From Chaunax sp. Z400 (taxonomy: Eukaryota > Chordata > Actinopteri > Lophiiformes > Chaunacidae): 64,000 bases of DNA. The stretch spans positions 14,603,908-14,667,907 of the forward strand of contig CM075192.1 of the NCBI GenBank assembly GCA_037577475.1, given 5' to 3'. The position numbers and the translations under genes are program-made. This document shows, in pieces, positions 36,691-52,100 of the stretch; within the stretch, counting starts at the first letter, position 1; each line of letters begins with the position of its first letter. A model generated the notes under the pieces. That model worked only from the letters and a program-made list of their open reading frames with translations, was not told the DNA's origin and searched no databases.

Positions 36691-37080
36691 AAGATCTATA
36701 CAATCACCACAATGTCAAGGTGTGCACATTAGATTAGTCACCTCTTCAGTATCAGACTAAATGAGAAATATGGTCAAAATCTCTGTTCCTGAGTGATGGT
36801 GTTGAATAATGACCATAACAGTGATTTTGCAGAACATTCAATATCAAAGCGAAGCTGAGCTTTGCCCACTAAAATCTAATCAGTTCATTCTTTTGTTCAA
36901 GCAGATGTTTTTTTTGCAGAACTTCAGGACATTCCTTCAAAGCATGTCTGGTACATCACATTCATGAGAATGGGATTCAAAAAAACATGTCTTCAGCCAC
37001 AGCTATCGCCAGAGCAGAGGCAAAAACATCATGCATTTCAAAAAATATATAAAAACAGCTATCCAACGTTAAAAACAATA

Positions 37081-37086
37081 TTTATT
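37081..37086 (-). terminator. c2cd3: polyadenylation signal of c2cd3
   Basis: A canonical AATAAA on the minus strand lies 75 bases after the c2cd3 stop codon at 37161, implying a very short 3' UTR. Confidence 0.65.
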
Positions 37087-37160
37087 TATAAAGACACTAA
37101 ATGTTTTGATTTACATAATATTTCATGGTCTGAAAGCACTGAGAAACAAAACAGCATGTA

Positions 37161-40100
37161 CTATTCATTTTCATCAAAGTGAGCAGCAAATATTTTTGCT
37201 ATTCTGTCAGTCTCTTTCTTCATGGATGATGGCGACATGTTGCGAGTGTGTCGAGGACCTCTGTGATGAACTGGAGGGCTTCGCCTCTGGAAAGATTAAA
37301 ACAGAAACACAGCTATAGTGAGAGCAATCAAACTATATATGGTTTTCTATTGCACACACTAAACAGGACTTGTAAATAAAAGTGCTCTAAATTAAAATAC
37401 TTCCAAGGCATGACTCAAAACAAACATGTTATTTAATCCCAGCATATTTTAGAGGCATGTGGTCAAGTGAGTCACCACTCAAACATAGCGAGACTTTCTT
37501 TGTTAATGTTCACGTTGGAGTTGATGACAGTTAGACAGGCTAGTCAGATCTCTGTACTATCAGCATTAAGTAACTGGCTCAAACCGGTTCTTCGAAAGCA
37601 CGTTCCTGCAAGCACTTACCCATCACTCCCCCCATCACACTCCTGCACCTTCGTGTACATGTGTTACCTTCACACCCTTCCTGAAACTTAATCCATTAAC
37701 AATGATGTGACTCAGCAATACTTTTCCATCTCTATAGCTGGATACTCTGGGGACATACTGTATGTGTGCGTAACATTACTGTGTTTGCCCAGTTTTGCAG
37801 AATATCAACAATAAATATCTTTTGTTAACAATACCATAAAGTCTCTTTTATATATGCTGACATTGTTCCTGGATATTTTAATGGCTCACCGATTTGGCCA
37901 AAGCTGACTGATGAGTCAGCGTTTGCACTGTCAACAACAAATCAAGCCAACTAGTTCATGAAATTAGAGTAATCATGATGCCCATGAGTTTGGATCAGTT
38001 TGGATATTTTCTAAATACATGTTGAAATTAAAATCGACTGCTTAACTCTCTGTAACCTACACAGTCAAACATAAGCTACATATTTTTAAACCATAGTTTT
38101 TATTATGCCCGTTGTTTTTATTTATTTCATAATATTTTTAACTCAGACACGATTGCACTTTATGATTATTGCACTTGTTGTCTTTTGCGTTGTTTTTTTT
38201 TAACTGTATGTGTTTCTTGTTTTTGCACACTGGTCCTGAGAAATGCAATTTTAATTCCACTGTATGTGTTTTTACAGATATGGCGGGAATGACATATAAA
38301 ACAAACTTGAAAATCACAAGGACACTCCAAGGCACTCTCTTCTAAACAATTAAAATGCCTTTATTGTCATGGTATGATCATGATAGACCTTTAAAACAAA
38401 CTCCAACACGCTTCAGCATAAAGCCTTCACCAGGGAGTCAAACAGATCTCATGGGAAAAATGTCATTAGATTTAGACTCAAATTTGGTTTTTCTGGCCAA
38501 TAAACTCAATGTGAGTCCAGGAAGTGCTCCTATCCTTGCATTTTTTGACTAAATACTTTCTAAAGTCATTGTACATTACATGAACATACATGTTCATGTG
38601 TCACTGGTATACAGAATAAGCGACATGTTATATTGTGTCCTAAAGTTTGAGAATAACTAGAGGTGGGCGATCTGATGATTTTAGATGGTGATTAATCTTT
38701 AAAGTGGCCATAATATACTTTTTAGGTGAATTGCAGAGATCATGGTATTTAAGGTCTTCTTCCTTCTGTTTCTAAACTTCCCATCACATAAATGGCTAGC
38801 AGATTTGCGTTACATGAATCAACCAATACAGTGAAGTAGCCCAGCAGATGGTTATGCTGACAAATGCGGACAAAGTACTTCACATGGTTCTTCCTTAGAT
38901 GTATTGTAAATACAATGTGAGTCATGGCTAGCCGAAGGGAAAAATGCCAAAATATAACTATTTTGAATTAATCATATATCTTATTTACAGTAATGTGGTG
39001 TATTTGCAAAGTTACCTAGTTGCTTTTTAGTATTATTTTTTTGTTATTTGTTATTGCCAATAGAGTATTGCTTTTATTTGATCGTGTTAAGTCAAATTTT
39101 TTTTTTTTACTTTAATTGGGGGGGGAGGAAGAGACGTCAAGAAGAGCAACAAGGTGATCCCTTGAACAGCACAGACAGATACTATATAGATGTCTGTAAA
39201 TCATCTATCTATTGACATTGTAAAATATAAGTACTCAGGCCAGAGAGAAGTGAAGTTAAGTGCACTTCCATCACAGCAGTGCCCTTAAATTAGAGCATAA
39301 TGGAGGTGACAGATGGGATACAAACATGTTATTTTTTTTAATCTTAAGACTATTCAAACTACTTTGCCATCTCCTTTTTCACAGCTTATGTCTAAAGGTC
39401 GAACACACTAAGAAACTGTGACAGACAAACTGTTTTGCTCTTTAACATTGCAACAGCCAGAATGAAAGCAGATGATGATGAAATGTTGACATTGTAATGT
39501 AGACAATGGAGGGAGCATTGAACACCAGATATATTCATCATCCTCACCTGACAGTAAGTACAGAATCTATTCAAAATACTTGTCAGATTACATAATAGTG
39601 GGTGGACCTGGGTGGATTTAATTCACACTCAACTTTAATCATCAATGTTCCTATTCTTTACTGTCAGTACGTATCATGTGAAGGAAAAAGTGACCTATTA
39701 ATAAAGCCTTGCTTTTGCATGGCAGCTGGGTCCCGATGTCAAGAGACTTTGTTTCATTGTCTTATTTGTAAAAAAAAAACTCTCCTCCAATATGTGTAAT
39801 AATGAAATGCTAAAACTAGGAGGTTATAATTAATACAAGATATTCAGATATTCACTGAAAGAGAGAGTGAGTGTGAATGCCAGAAGCTGAGTTGATGACA
39901 AATACTCACCAGGTCACTGGTCGCCCGGGAGAAAGAAGGAGCTAATCGTATCGCTTTCATAGTTTCCTCCAGTTGGTGAGAGGGGAGGAAAAAATTAGGG
40001 ACCTCCACAGGCAGAGAGCTTCATATATGAAAGTTAAAATTAAAGAAATACAGTGTCATTGTGTTCCACAGGCCAGTAAAGATCAAAGACTCACAAGATG

Positions 40101-43100
40101 AAGATGAAATGCCAAAAGACATCTTAAAACCCATCTAATGACATCAGTGCGACAAGCAAAGACATCTTTGCATCAATTTGCGCCGCCTTGAGCAAATTCT
40201 TTCCATTGACTTCCATTGTTGTCAACTTCATTTATATTTTACTTACAAATCATGAAACAAATATACATCGCTATCATATACACTAAGTTGCTCGTTTATC
40301 AGGTGTATCCCAGTACAACAGCCCTGAACTAAATCCTACCTCCATGAATGTTATAATGTCCAGTTTTGTTGACACTGTTTTAGAGGCGTCGCTTCAACTT
40401 CATGGTCATTTTGGAGGCTACAGATTGTGATGCTGTTGAACTGTAATGCTTTCTACAGAGAGGTGTTTCCGTTAATTATCCTACCCTCGTTAATATGTGC
40501 GGTGGAGAAAATATTAGAAACAGCTGTCAGCATCACAGCAAATCAAGCTGCTCTTTAAGTGACCCTGGTCATGTGGCGTCATGAACTCTGGATCAGGACA
40601 GCAAACAAGTCATGAATTTCTGAATCTGTCATGAATCTTTGATCTTACATGGCAAAAGCAAATAAAATAGCAGCAAAAACTAATCGGACAGCCAGAAAGA
40701 TAGAAGGATACAGTTGCAGTTGATTGTCTGGATTGGCCAGGGAGGATGAAGCATCATGGGTATCTGTGGCATCCTGTCTGGTGGGTGATGAACCTTCCTC
40801 ACTTGACCCTTGGTTGGGGTTGTCGGCTTCTTCTGCTTGTCTCTCATCGGAAGCTGTTGGTGTCCTTTCGTCATCTCTGTCTGTGTCTGAAGAATCTCCT
40901 GCCGATACACTAAAACTGTCGCTATCTTCTTGTTCTCTACATTTATGTTCATTAAGGTTCTGAGTTTGCAGATTTAACATCTGCCACCCGTCGTCCTCGT
41001 CTTGGCTCAGATTTGGTTCCTCTGGTGACTCCGGACTCTTTGGAGAAACCAGCTCCGGGTCTGACAAGATGCTGGTCCAAGGACTGGTTTTGTCTGTTAA
41101 AGAGGTCACCTCATTCAGAGGCCTCGGCTTCACCACAACCTCTTCAAAATCTTCATCTTCATCGTCATCAGCTTCTTTGTCTCTTTTGGAACTTGTCCCA
41201 TCCTCATCTTTGTCTGCTCCTTCTTCATTTTCATCTGCAGACTCAGCAACTTCGAAGTTCTGTCTGTCCTTTGTTTCCTCCGGCTCAGTGTCAGTGAGGT
41301 CTTCAGACATCTTTTGCAGTGGTGAGGGCAGAGAAAACACTTTATCTTCACAAGAATTCAAATCTCTGTCTGAGCTGGAGATCTCAGGGATAATTTTAGG
41401 GTTGTTGTCTCCAACCGGGGAAGTTGGTGAGCTGCTCTGAGAGTTTGAGGGAATCGTTTCTGGGTGTTGTCCTCGTAGACCTGGGTGAAGAGGACAGAGA
41501 CGATTTTAAAAACACTGCTCTTAAGAGGATCAGGCTTATTTTTCCATTATACTTTCATTGATTATGAGTTATCAAGTGTATTTAAGAACAACTTTCTCGT
41601 GTTTTAAGGGTTGGTAATGTCTAAAACCACAACTTGACAGTGGTGTTTGTTTGAGGCTTTAAATAAGAATAAAAAAATCCATTTTTTTGAATTGAGAATT
41701 TGATAGTGTTTTGTTCTCCATGTGTGAAAACATCACTCTGGTTATACTTCTATACTGGAGACTTTTTACAGACAAAAACATACATTAATTAATTGAAAGA
41801 AAAAAAAACAATCAGTTGTTTAATTGATAATGAAAATAATTGTTAGATGCATTCCTAAAGTACTGTATAACAACTTGATATAAATAGTACAGGCACTTGT
41901 ACAGTGACAGCAATGCAGCACTGACTTTTTGTGTGTGTACTACACTAAAGACTTTGTCTGCATTTAACTCTGGGTTGACCAACAAGGTAAGGTAAGTGTA
42001 GAACAAAGTTTAGCTTCAGTCCAAAGGGAATTTACCATCCATCATCACATTTTAAATGCTAAAATTAAGTATTTACTTAAGACTTTTTTTAAATGCTGCA
42101 TTTACTGCTTGTTATCTAGCAATTTCAAAAGAAAGAAAGATCTCACCATTGATAATACTGTTGACTTCTCCAACTAACTGTTTAGACTTGAAAAAAAGCT
42201 GACATTTGTCTATGTCCCTCTGTTCCTCCGGCTTGGTGTGACAGTCTTGCTCTCTCATGGACGGGAATGTGGGAGTTGAAAGCTTGTGACTGAAGTATCT
42301 CTGGATGTTGTCGAGCTCACCTAATTTTTTCCTGTTAAAACACAGAGATGTAATTAAAACTATGGTTTTGACTAAAGCAAAGGGAAGCAGTGATGTTGGA
42401 CTGTCTGAGGAATGATACCTGAGTGCTGAAAACAGGAAAGAACTGGATGGATTGATGTCACCAGCGTTGCTGCTAAAGACAGAATTCGATGCTGTTTGCT
42501 CCTGCAGACTCTGATGATAAAGACGTACTTTGTCCATGTGCTCGATGTGGCGATCACTTTCACAGGGCCTGAGCAGTTGTAAAGAAGATGAATAAATATA
42601 ATTGCAGGTAGATTGTGGAAGCGTTTTCAGTATGTCGGGATTTCAAACAATGACTGCATGAAAATGTGTGATTGCTCTACACCTTTCAGAGAACAGCCTG
42701 TCTGTGCGGTCAGGTGACGAGATCTTCTGCTCAGGGTATCGGCTGATGTGAGAGGGGAAGCTGCTGTATGTGGCTGTGGTTTGGTAGCTGAGAGGAGGTG
42801 ACTGGAGTGAAGTCTGTTAATAAATGCATTCCCTGGTATAAGTCAACGAGTTATAAACTTTAAAATGTATACTGTATGTATGAATACTGTGTCTCACCCG
42901 CGAGTCTTTGGCTGTTTCTTCATTCACGGTTTTTCTCTTTTCTCTGAGGTTTTGGACCCCCATTAGTGGAGTGATGGACACTTTGAGCTGGCCGTGACAC
43001 TGACCACTAAAGTCTGTGATGTTGTACCAACCACACACTGACAGGAACCCACATAGTAAAGGGGACAGGTCTACAGAGGCAAACCCAATCACCCTCTCCA

Positions 43101-46100
43101 TTTCTATGGAAGTAAAACAATCCAAGAGTGAATTAATATATCAAACAGATCAATGTAACACACATCATAAAGTGAGACTACATCCTGTACCTCCTTTGTG
43201 CCAAACTTTGAACACTAGCGATTGTTGTGGGTCAACCAGTAGCTGCTTTGAAAGCCTGTAAATTTGAAACAAATCATCAGCCTGATATTTGATTGAGGGA
43301 ATTCTGCAGTGTGTTATTGTTATCTTCAAACATTTAAGTTTATGTCCTTGATTTAACTCAACCTGCACTCGTGCTGATGGTCCCACACAGGGCAGTCATT
43401 GTTGGCTATGACAGCTGTGGACACTGGTTCAGGAGAGTCGGCGGTGACATATGAAACACAGCAGCATGGTGACACTTCACTCCGCTGTGCTAGAGGACAG
43501 CCTGGCACAGACACACAAATCATTATGTGATGTATGTTTAAAATGGTGGAGGAAAAAAGATTTCAGGTTATAAGTTCACCTTTCAGATTGAGGTGCATCG
43601 CCCGGTCCACTGCAACAGTCACAGGGAAAGATTCATCCATGCTTATTTCTGTGTGCTGCACAGATGTGATGTCTGGTGTTGCTTTAGATGATTTATTCTT
43701 GTGTCTGATTTGTGAGTTTTTTGGTGTAGCGGGTGAGGGGGCTCGATCTGCTGCTTCCAATTCTTCTGAAGAGAGCCCCCTCTGGCTGTCCGAGTCCACC
43801 TGGATGTCAGCTTCAGCAGAATCCTCCACAGGGATAAAACCTACTGTCAGGGTGATGTGCACCCGGAGAGCTGCCCCTTGTAGATTGGCTGCCGAGCGTC
43901 TGAACAACGGATACACTCCTGTAAAACCACTCAGAATTACACTCAGAAATACAGCCCCTATTGATAGTCAAATGATGACACAATAAAACATTTCTTACCA
44001 GTGAGAATACGTTTCTGCTTGGGCATCTTTGCAAAAGAGGACAGATCGACAAAAGCTGAACCCACCAGTCGGTCTGTGTCTCGTGGCCTTTGGCTTTTGT
44101 CTTTTTTAAAGGCAACCCACACCTGAACCTCCAGCTTCTCCTCTCGTAGATACCAAATTAAGGGCTGAGTGCTCCTCAGCTCCACTGTTCTGCTTCCTTG
44201 GAAAGTCACCGTGGCCTGCCCTTCTTCCCCACCCTCCTCAACAGAGGGGTGCTTCATCTGGGAGCAAAAGGCATCCTGGTCGTAGAACTTGTACCTGAAG
44301 TAGCAGTAGGTGGAGCGCTGAAGCTCAGTGTGGCCTGGCAGAAGCAAACAGTGGACAGGTAACCACACTCTAGGCATAGAAAAAGTCAAAGACATTTTGC
44401 CAATGCTTTCTCTCCAGGCATCTTCATCATCTTGCACTTCATTCTGGTCAATTTCCCAGCCCACACCCTGAGCTGCTTTAATGACTCTTTCCCTGTCTGA
44501 GTGGTGGGCGAAGTTGACAGAGATCTCGAGGCCTCCGACCAAGCTGTGCTGCTGCTGAGAAGAACTTGCTTCCTGAGGTATACACACTCCAAACCAGCCA
44601 GAAATACCTTTATGTTTGGAAGAAGTAAGCAAAGTGGTAAGTACATTTTATTTATAATGAACCTCTTTTAACCTCTTTTACAGGCTTTAAATAAATAGCT
44701 TTACATTAAAAATGAGAGAAACAAGAAATCACAATACAAGCACAGAGCATCTACACAATGAAATCAAAAAACTGTTGCAGAGTTTAGGTGCTAAGGCTAC
44801 AAAAGACATCTTTGGTGAAGGAACATAATGACTGTGTGTTCATCTGACAATCTAACTGACCAAGCAGTAAGTAAATGCAACATACCTGTTCTTTTATGGA
44901 GGAGATCAGCCAATGGTATTTTCACTATGCCAAGCATTACATCATTAGTCTTATGAGTGAGTATTTCTGCAACAGATAGAACAAAACCAATTAGTAACTT
45001 GCATATTATGGACTAATATCAAAATTCAACACATGCAGAAATGCTACTTCAGTGTTATTCTTTCTGTAACAAATCAAAAAAGTAATCTTAAATATAGCTT
45101 TCAAAGTGATTAACATAGATTATAATGTAAAAATCTGTCATGTTTTTAAGGGATTGAGGTAAATGAAACAAACTTTCTTCAACCTTTATGACTGTCTCTG
45201 TTCCAGAGAGTGAACACAGCACACGCTTCCTCTAGCTTCTCCGCCAGGCTGCAGGTTTCTCCGCTGCTCCTCTGAACCAGCAGGTCACAGGACACCTCCA
45301 TGTGGTGGTCGAACTCCGGGCAGAAGGTCCTGGCAGCTATTCGGGTGGACCTCCTCTCACTCTCAGGTAGGAAGGAGAGCTGGACTGTGACAAATGTGTT
45401 CACTCCCACACTGGCATAGTAGCTGAATCTTTCATCATGTTCAGATACAACTCTGAAACAGAAAGACAGAAACACAACTGAAACTGAAGACATTGTGGCA
45501 ATATTTATAAATATGTATGAGGGGAAAAAAACAACACTTTCTACGTGATGAAGTGATGTTCTGAGATCTCCCCTGAAAAAGCATTTGCCATCAGTCAAAT
45601 TGATGGAGCTGAATGTTATTTCATTTGTTGATCTCAAAACTCAACAGCAAATTCTCTTTCAGTCTAATTCGGTTGATGGCAAACTATTCACTAGTGGCCT
45701 CCATTGATGCAGGCATGAACTAACTTGCATGCTTGCGTTGCCATTAGTGTTATCATCAATCATGAAGGACAGGTAAGTGGAATCCTTTATCTTTTCACTG
45801 GATGGCTTCAATGAATCCGCGGTAATGCCCATGAACATGTTGTGTTGTTGCTGTAAGTTGGATTAACTTAAAAGCTGTTATTTTTAAAATTATGCCTCAA
45901 CAGCGTTTCAATTTTGAAATTTGAGGTTGAGTCAGCAAACTTAGTTCTCCCCAAAGATTGTTGGGCAATACTGAGAAGAGCACAATAACTCAAAACATAA
46001 ATTGTGTGAACCATTCCTGCTGGAAAGAGCAGATCAGTGCATTTTCAACAAAAGATCACACGCTAATCTCATCTGAACTGTACTGGCAGAAAATGGTCTG

Positions 46101-49100
46101 AATGATCTTTGCTTTTGAAAAATCTCTCCATTTCTCACTCACACACACACATACACCAATATACACACATCGATTATTGCTCCTCTTTACTGTTTTACAT
46201 TAAGCATGGGGCATATTTGCAAGTCACACTGATGATTTAGTGGCAATGTCTCCAAAAATGATCACAAAAATGAGACTAAATGGTCACAGTCTGGAGCTCT
46301 GTCTAACATTTGTTTTAAATGCATTCAGACCCAGAGTCACTTTTCATCCCACAATTAGAAACAGTTTCACACACATTTCTAGATGTATTTCAGCTTTCTA
46401 GACAAAGCTTTCAACACAATACTAAACATCCATTTAGAAATTTAATACTCCAAAAAAAAATCGAGTTTTATTTACAAATGTATAAATTCCACTTTTAACT
46501 TTGATTGTGTGAATTATGTTTACTATGACATGAATGAAATAAAACACAAAGCTGACAAGTGGACAGTGGTGGTGATGTACCTTGCCGCAGCCTGCAGACC
46601 TGTTGCTCTGTGCACTTGAACCTCGAGTGTCACGATACGAGAGGCAGCTCCTTTACCGCTCTGCCCTTCGGGTCTCACCAGTCGGTGCTTGTACCGAATG
46701 TACACATCCAGAAACCCTGAGAAACACAAGAGATCCGCATTTAAGATACCAAATGTGTCAGAAAGGCATAAAGTTGAGATTACTGTGTTTGTACCTGAGG
46801 GCTGAGGCTGATGACCTGTGGGACTGTCCATCCTGGGAATCAGGGGCAGGGAGAACATTTGAGCCTCAGTGGGATGCTGTCTCTGCATGGTGGCCATGGC
46901 ACACAGTTTGGACAATGGTAGCATTCCTTTGGCCACAAGCTGGTCTCGAACGTTTGGATAATAATATCTGCATAGACATAAAAATCCTTTATTTGAAACC
47001 AATAAGTACAGCTTTATCTGGTCAGAAAGACACAATTTCTTTCTTCAAAAAAACCCATTTCTTTTCCTTAAAACTTCTCCATGTTGTATTAACATGCAAT
47101 CTCCCCATAACTGCTGTAGTTCTGAATTATAGTTATATTTTATGGAGTACGTCTATTATAACGGGACTTTCTTTGTTATTGCAGGGCCTCTTCACATAAG
47201 AAAAACAACACCTGGATACAAATACATAATTCAAACATTAGACACAAAAAATCTAAGGAAATCAATTTTCAAGATACAGGGGGATAACATTTCAGCTGTA
47301 ATGAGCGCATGTCACTCAGTTTTCTTCTTGAATAAGATGGCCACAAACCTGCACCACACTTCAAACTGGACGCCCCCTCCACTGCTTAGGCCTTGACATG
47401 AAAGACAGCTGAGCAGCAGCCTCTGAACAGGCACTCCTTCAGGAGCCAGGAGCACATGAGTCTCAGTGTGTTCAAACACCGGGTCGGGAACACAGAGAGT
47501 TGTGGTGGTACGAAACAACTTCAAGTTGACACCTGTTGGAGAGGAGACAGAGGTCAGACTGAAGAAGACATTGTGACATTCTTCAATAGAGGGTTTTCTA
47601 TAGTATTAAGAAGGCCTTACTACTCTCTATGAGATTTTGGTCCACTTTTGCGGCAGGACCACCCTCCTGACTCGGAAAACTGTACTGGACATAGCAGTCA
47701 GCTTCACCCCACACTGTGGACTGCAGAGGTGTCAGCCCATTTACTTTCTCCACCTTTATCACAAACAGATGCTCCATCATAGTTTTGTTTTGTGCTGCAT
47801 GCATCTGAGGGAGAAACAGAGAGGGGGAAAAGAGGTCAAAGGTACAGACAGTGTGTATTCTTGACCATACAGTACAGACTGAACCTTGTCGAATGATATC
47901 AGTATGTATCAATGTTTGGGTGGCAAACATTTTCATGACTTTTCAGTATTCTAACTAATTAATATTTTCTAATAATGCAGATTTACTTTTCATCTGGTTA
48001 AATTCAAGAGCACATTCCACAGCCTCTGAAGGCGCTGCCTACCTTATCTGTTGTACAAGAACACAAACAATAGGCTTGCTTCAAGCATAATGGAGCCAAA
48101 CTGAACACTGACCTTTGTTTGTGAATGTGGCTGATGATCAAGCAGATGAACTGGTCTCACAAGGTGAGTTAAAGAGTCGTACTCTTCACTCCTCATGCGC
48201 TGCAGGGAAGCTATCTGATCTGATAAGCCCATAGCCAAAACAACCCTGAGGTTTCCTTTACAACTACCTGAGAACACATCAATGACTGGCATGTAGCAGT
48301 CGACCCCTAAAACAGGGTACTGTGCCTGGAGAAGGAGGTGGGTGATCTTTGGATCCCTGGATGGGAGAAAAAAAGAGAGGAGAGTAGGATTTATTTTAGT
48401 CAAAGATGTGCAGTGTAATTTGAGGTGGAAGTGTGGAAACAGTGTTTCATTCTGAGAATTCAAGATGTTTAAGGGATTTATGGATCAATGTGTGATGGAA
48501 GAACTATACAACAGCGCCTTCCAGAGGGCAGGTAATATAAAGGAGAATGTAAATGACCCCCATATATTTTCTTAGCTTTTTGTTTGCTCTGAACTGAGTC
48601 ATCACACTTGTTCTCTTAATGTCTAAGATTGCAAATACTGATAATTATCATTATCAATTAAAGTGCTGATAATCATTAATGAATTGCTTATTTGGTGTAA
48701 ATAATTGGAGAATTTTCCCTGTAACATTTTCTGTCCAACAAACAAAACCCCAACTACAGAAACCAAGACATATTCATATTTGAGAGGTGGAACCAGTGAA
48801 CTTTATGCAATTGTGCATAAACAATGTCTTGTGATTTGAAATGATTGATCGATATATTTAAAAAGTAGCACCTAAATTGAACAAATATCAGATTGATTGA
48901 CTATTTGTTTCAGCTGTACTTTTACTATACAGAACCATTAAAAAATGCTTCGTCTTTCCTCAACTTGCCTAAACGACATGTAGAACTGGTGAAGAGGTAA
49001 TTTAGCAAGGCCGAAGAGTCGATCCTGCCCTGAACATCCTGTCTTCTGCCACATCTCTATGACCATCACGTTATTTTTCATCCGCTCCAGCAGCTTAGGT

Positions 49101-52100
49101 GACAAAGCAACAGGAGTCACCTGAGAGAAAGGATTGAGAAAGAGTTGAGTGAGTGAGCGGGATCTGGACAGGAGAATGAGGACCCCATTTGTGGCCCAAT
49201 TTAAAATGTGTATGATTAGAAGATTTGACCTCCTGAGCTAACCTGAACAAAGTTGAAGGAAGGATTAGCCTGACCCCAGCTCATGACAGATCTCGTCATC
49301 TCATCGGACCAAAAGAGTTTACAATTAAAGTACACGTTTGGACCCTGCATGGTCCCACAGCTGAAGTTCTTTCCATCTGGCACCATGAGTAAGGTGTGCA
49401 GCAGGACCTCAGGGTTTTCCTCCACCTGCTGCTGTGCTTTATGAGATGTCTGGGGGCAGGGATGGGGAAATGGTTCTTTTGAGGGTCTCTGAGGACTCCA
49501 GCCATTCAGCCTGGAATCTTCAAAGACGGCAGATGGTAACTCCTCCCTGCTGACGTCAGCACGTTGAGTGTTGGAGCCGGTCTGTCTTTGTGGGCTGAGT
49601 GCAGTTCGTGAAGCTGATGTGTCTCTATGAGCCAGCTTCATTTTGTCAGAGGAGAAAGCCTTGTTGTGTGTAGCAAGTTCGAGTGACACCTGGAAAAAAG
49701 TACTTCTATGACTGTGACTTGGATGACAAATATTAGGCTTGCAAACATTAATTCTGGGGTAAAAAACATAAAACAAAAAAAAACCCCAGTATATTACCTT
49801 GAGAGGTCCAACCTCCTGAGCTTCATTGTTTCCTTGCATCGTCTGTACAGGTATGACAACAGACTGACTCAGCTGCTTGCTCTGAAGCAAACAGCGCAGT
49901 GGGTGAACCGCCTTACCGATGAGAACAGGCTGCAACAACAGACATACTTCTATTTGAACTCAACTGTGTTGTGAAAATAGATGAATGTTATAATGTATTA
50001 CCAAAACAACTTACATTATAATAACATTATAACAACAAAATTTAGGAAGATCTTAATAATAGATAATAATAATAGATAATAATAATAGATACTCAAGAGT
50101 CAAGAGCTATTTTTTATACAATCAAATAGGCCTGGGCGTTTAAAAAACACTGATATGTACCAGTGATGGACACTTCTTCAACGGCAATGAGAAAATTGTT
50201 TGAGGGAAAGTTCCTATTACAGCCTGTGATAATGGAGCAAGCAATGAGCGTCATGCAAACTGATATTCACTTAACAGGTCTTGTTCAGTCACACCATCAT
50301 CATGTGACACAACAACACCAGAAACAGTGTGGAGGTAGTTGAGTTATTGTATAGACCTTGAGGAAAATAGACATGTTCAAAAAAGTCAGACTTAAATGAT
50401 GTGTGGAGATAGGTCTGGTTATGGAAGACTTGTTTCCCTGTATGGCAGTTTTTTTGTTTGGGGCGAATACAGTGAAAGCCACTTGAATTACCAACCGGAC
50501 TACGCTGCAACATTTTGAATACCACTTGCATCCAGCTACTGTTAACGTCAGTGTTGGTATTTTGTAGTTTTACAATGATTCAGACAATTGCTTTAGCTGT
50601 ATTAGTAACAATAATATTAATAAAACAATTAGAAAAGCAAAATGAGGACAAATGGACACACAACAAATTTGCCAGTCATTTTCATCTTAATCTAAAGAAT
50701 AACAATAGCTTTTTACTAATAAAACTTAAACGCTACTTACTTTCCTTTGATCGGTCATTCGTGAGTAAACCTTGAAAATCAGATCAGTTCCCCACCATTG
50801 TTTAACTGTTGCTGTGCTGAGATGGACAGGAAACACAGATTGATGGTGGAAATTCACCACTAGAAAAAACAAAACAAAAAAACCCACAGGAGAGTGTATG
50901 TCGGATACAGTCAAAACCCAAAGGCTGTCAGAGAATGTGTTTATTACTGAGGTTTCACAAAATAAGATATTCCAGCAGGTAGTACCTCCTTCAGTTAATT
51001 TACTGGCAACAGCTCTGGTCACCTCTCCATCTCCACCTTTATGTCGGATGGAAGCCATTGGGAACAAGTATTCGATAAAATATGTGCTAATCAAAAAGAA
51101 AGGAGATATCACAGCCATGGGTTACTCTTGCCAATATTGTTTTAAATGAGAATGTTAAACATTTTTGCCTACCACTTCTTGCTGGTTAATGGTTGAGGGG
51201 GTCTCCCTTTAGTAAAGGTCTTTCTAGGTACGGTGGTTGTAGTGCCTGTAGGTACGGTGAGGGAGATGATGGTCACTCTTGCAAGCCGGATCAAACTCAG
51301 CAAACACAACTGCTCTTCACTCAGACCAGGAGGAATACTAGTATCTGCAGATGGCGGAGGCTCTGAATTTGAACTGGACACAATCAAAACATGGTGAATA
51401 ATTGTCATATATCCTTTTATCACATGCAACTGGTTTATGAATCAACTGTAAATGTTTATTTATTACACTGTTATGACTTGCTTACTTATAGACTTATATC
51501 AATGAGAGTACCTTAAGCCCTTTCATAAAGTGTCTATCTTTGATTGTGGAAAAAAAAAAGACAAATCACACAACATACTTCCACACAACTCCTACACAAG
51601 CGTCTGAAGTGAGATTTTTGCTGTTTACTGTCAAAGAGGCATGGTTTAAGGAGCTTGTAGAGGCCCTTACCCTTCATTAATCTGGGGTCCAGACTGTGTT
51701 AACCGTTTTTCACTTGAAGACACCGGTCCTGGAGTTCCCCCCTCAGTGTCATTTGGTCCGGTATCTGCCATCTGAAAGAAAAGAAACAATGACTACAAAC
51801 AACCATATGCAAGAAAATCTAAGTAAACTGACACTTATGTTACAAAATAATACATGTTTTTCCCTGAAAATCATCAGAAACGTGTCTACTCACAGGGGTT
51901 TTGTAGAACAAATTTTCCAGTAGGCTCTGATCGTACAGCGGATCATTAAGCTCACTATCCACACACACACTGCTATGGCCAGACAGAGATTCACATAAGG
52001 AGTTCTCTCCATCCCAGAGAGGCAGAGAAGATGTGTTTATGCTATAAAAAATAAAATAAAAAAAAACAGTGTAAAAACAATGGGGAAAAAATCCTTACAT

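Noticed and set aside
40724..41440. Long plus-strand frames opposite c2cd3 exon 31
   Set aside because: They are antisense shadows of the acidic, Ser/Glu-rich c2cd3 linker, with no splice or promoter support.
43534..43986. 150-residue plus-strand frame
   Set aside because: It is the complement of c2cd3 exon 24, which is explained by the minus-strand gene.
46582..47199. 205-residue plus-strand frame
   Set aside because: It runs antisense across two c2cd3 exons and the intervening intron and has no recognisable motif.
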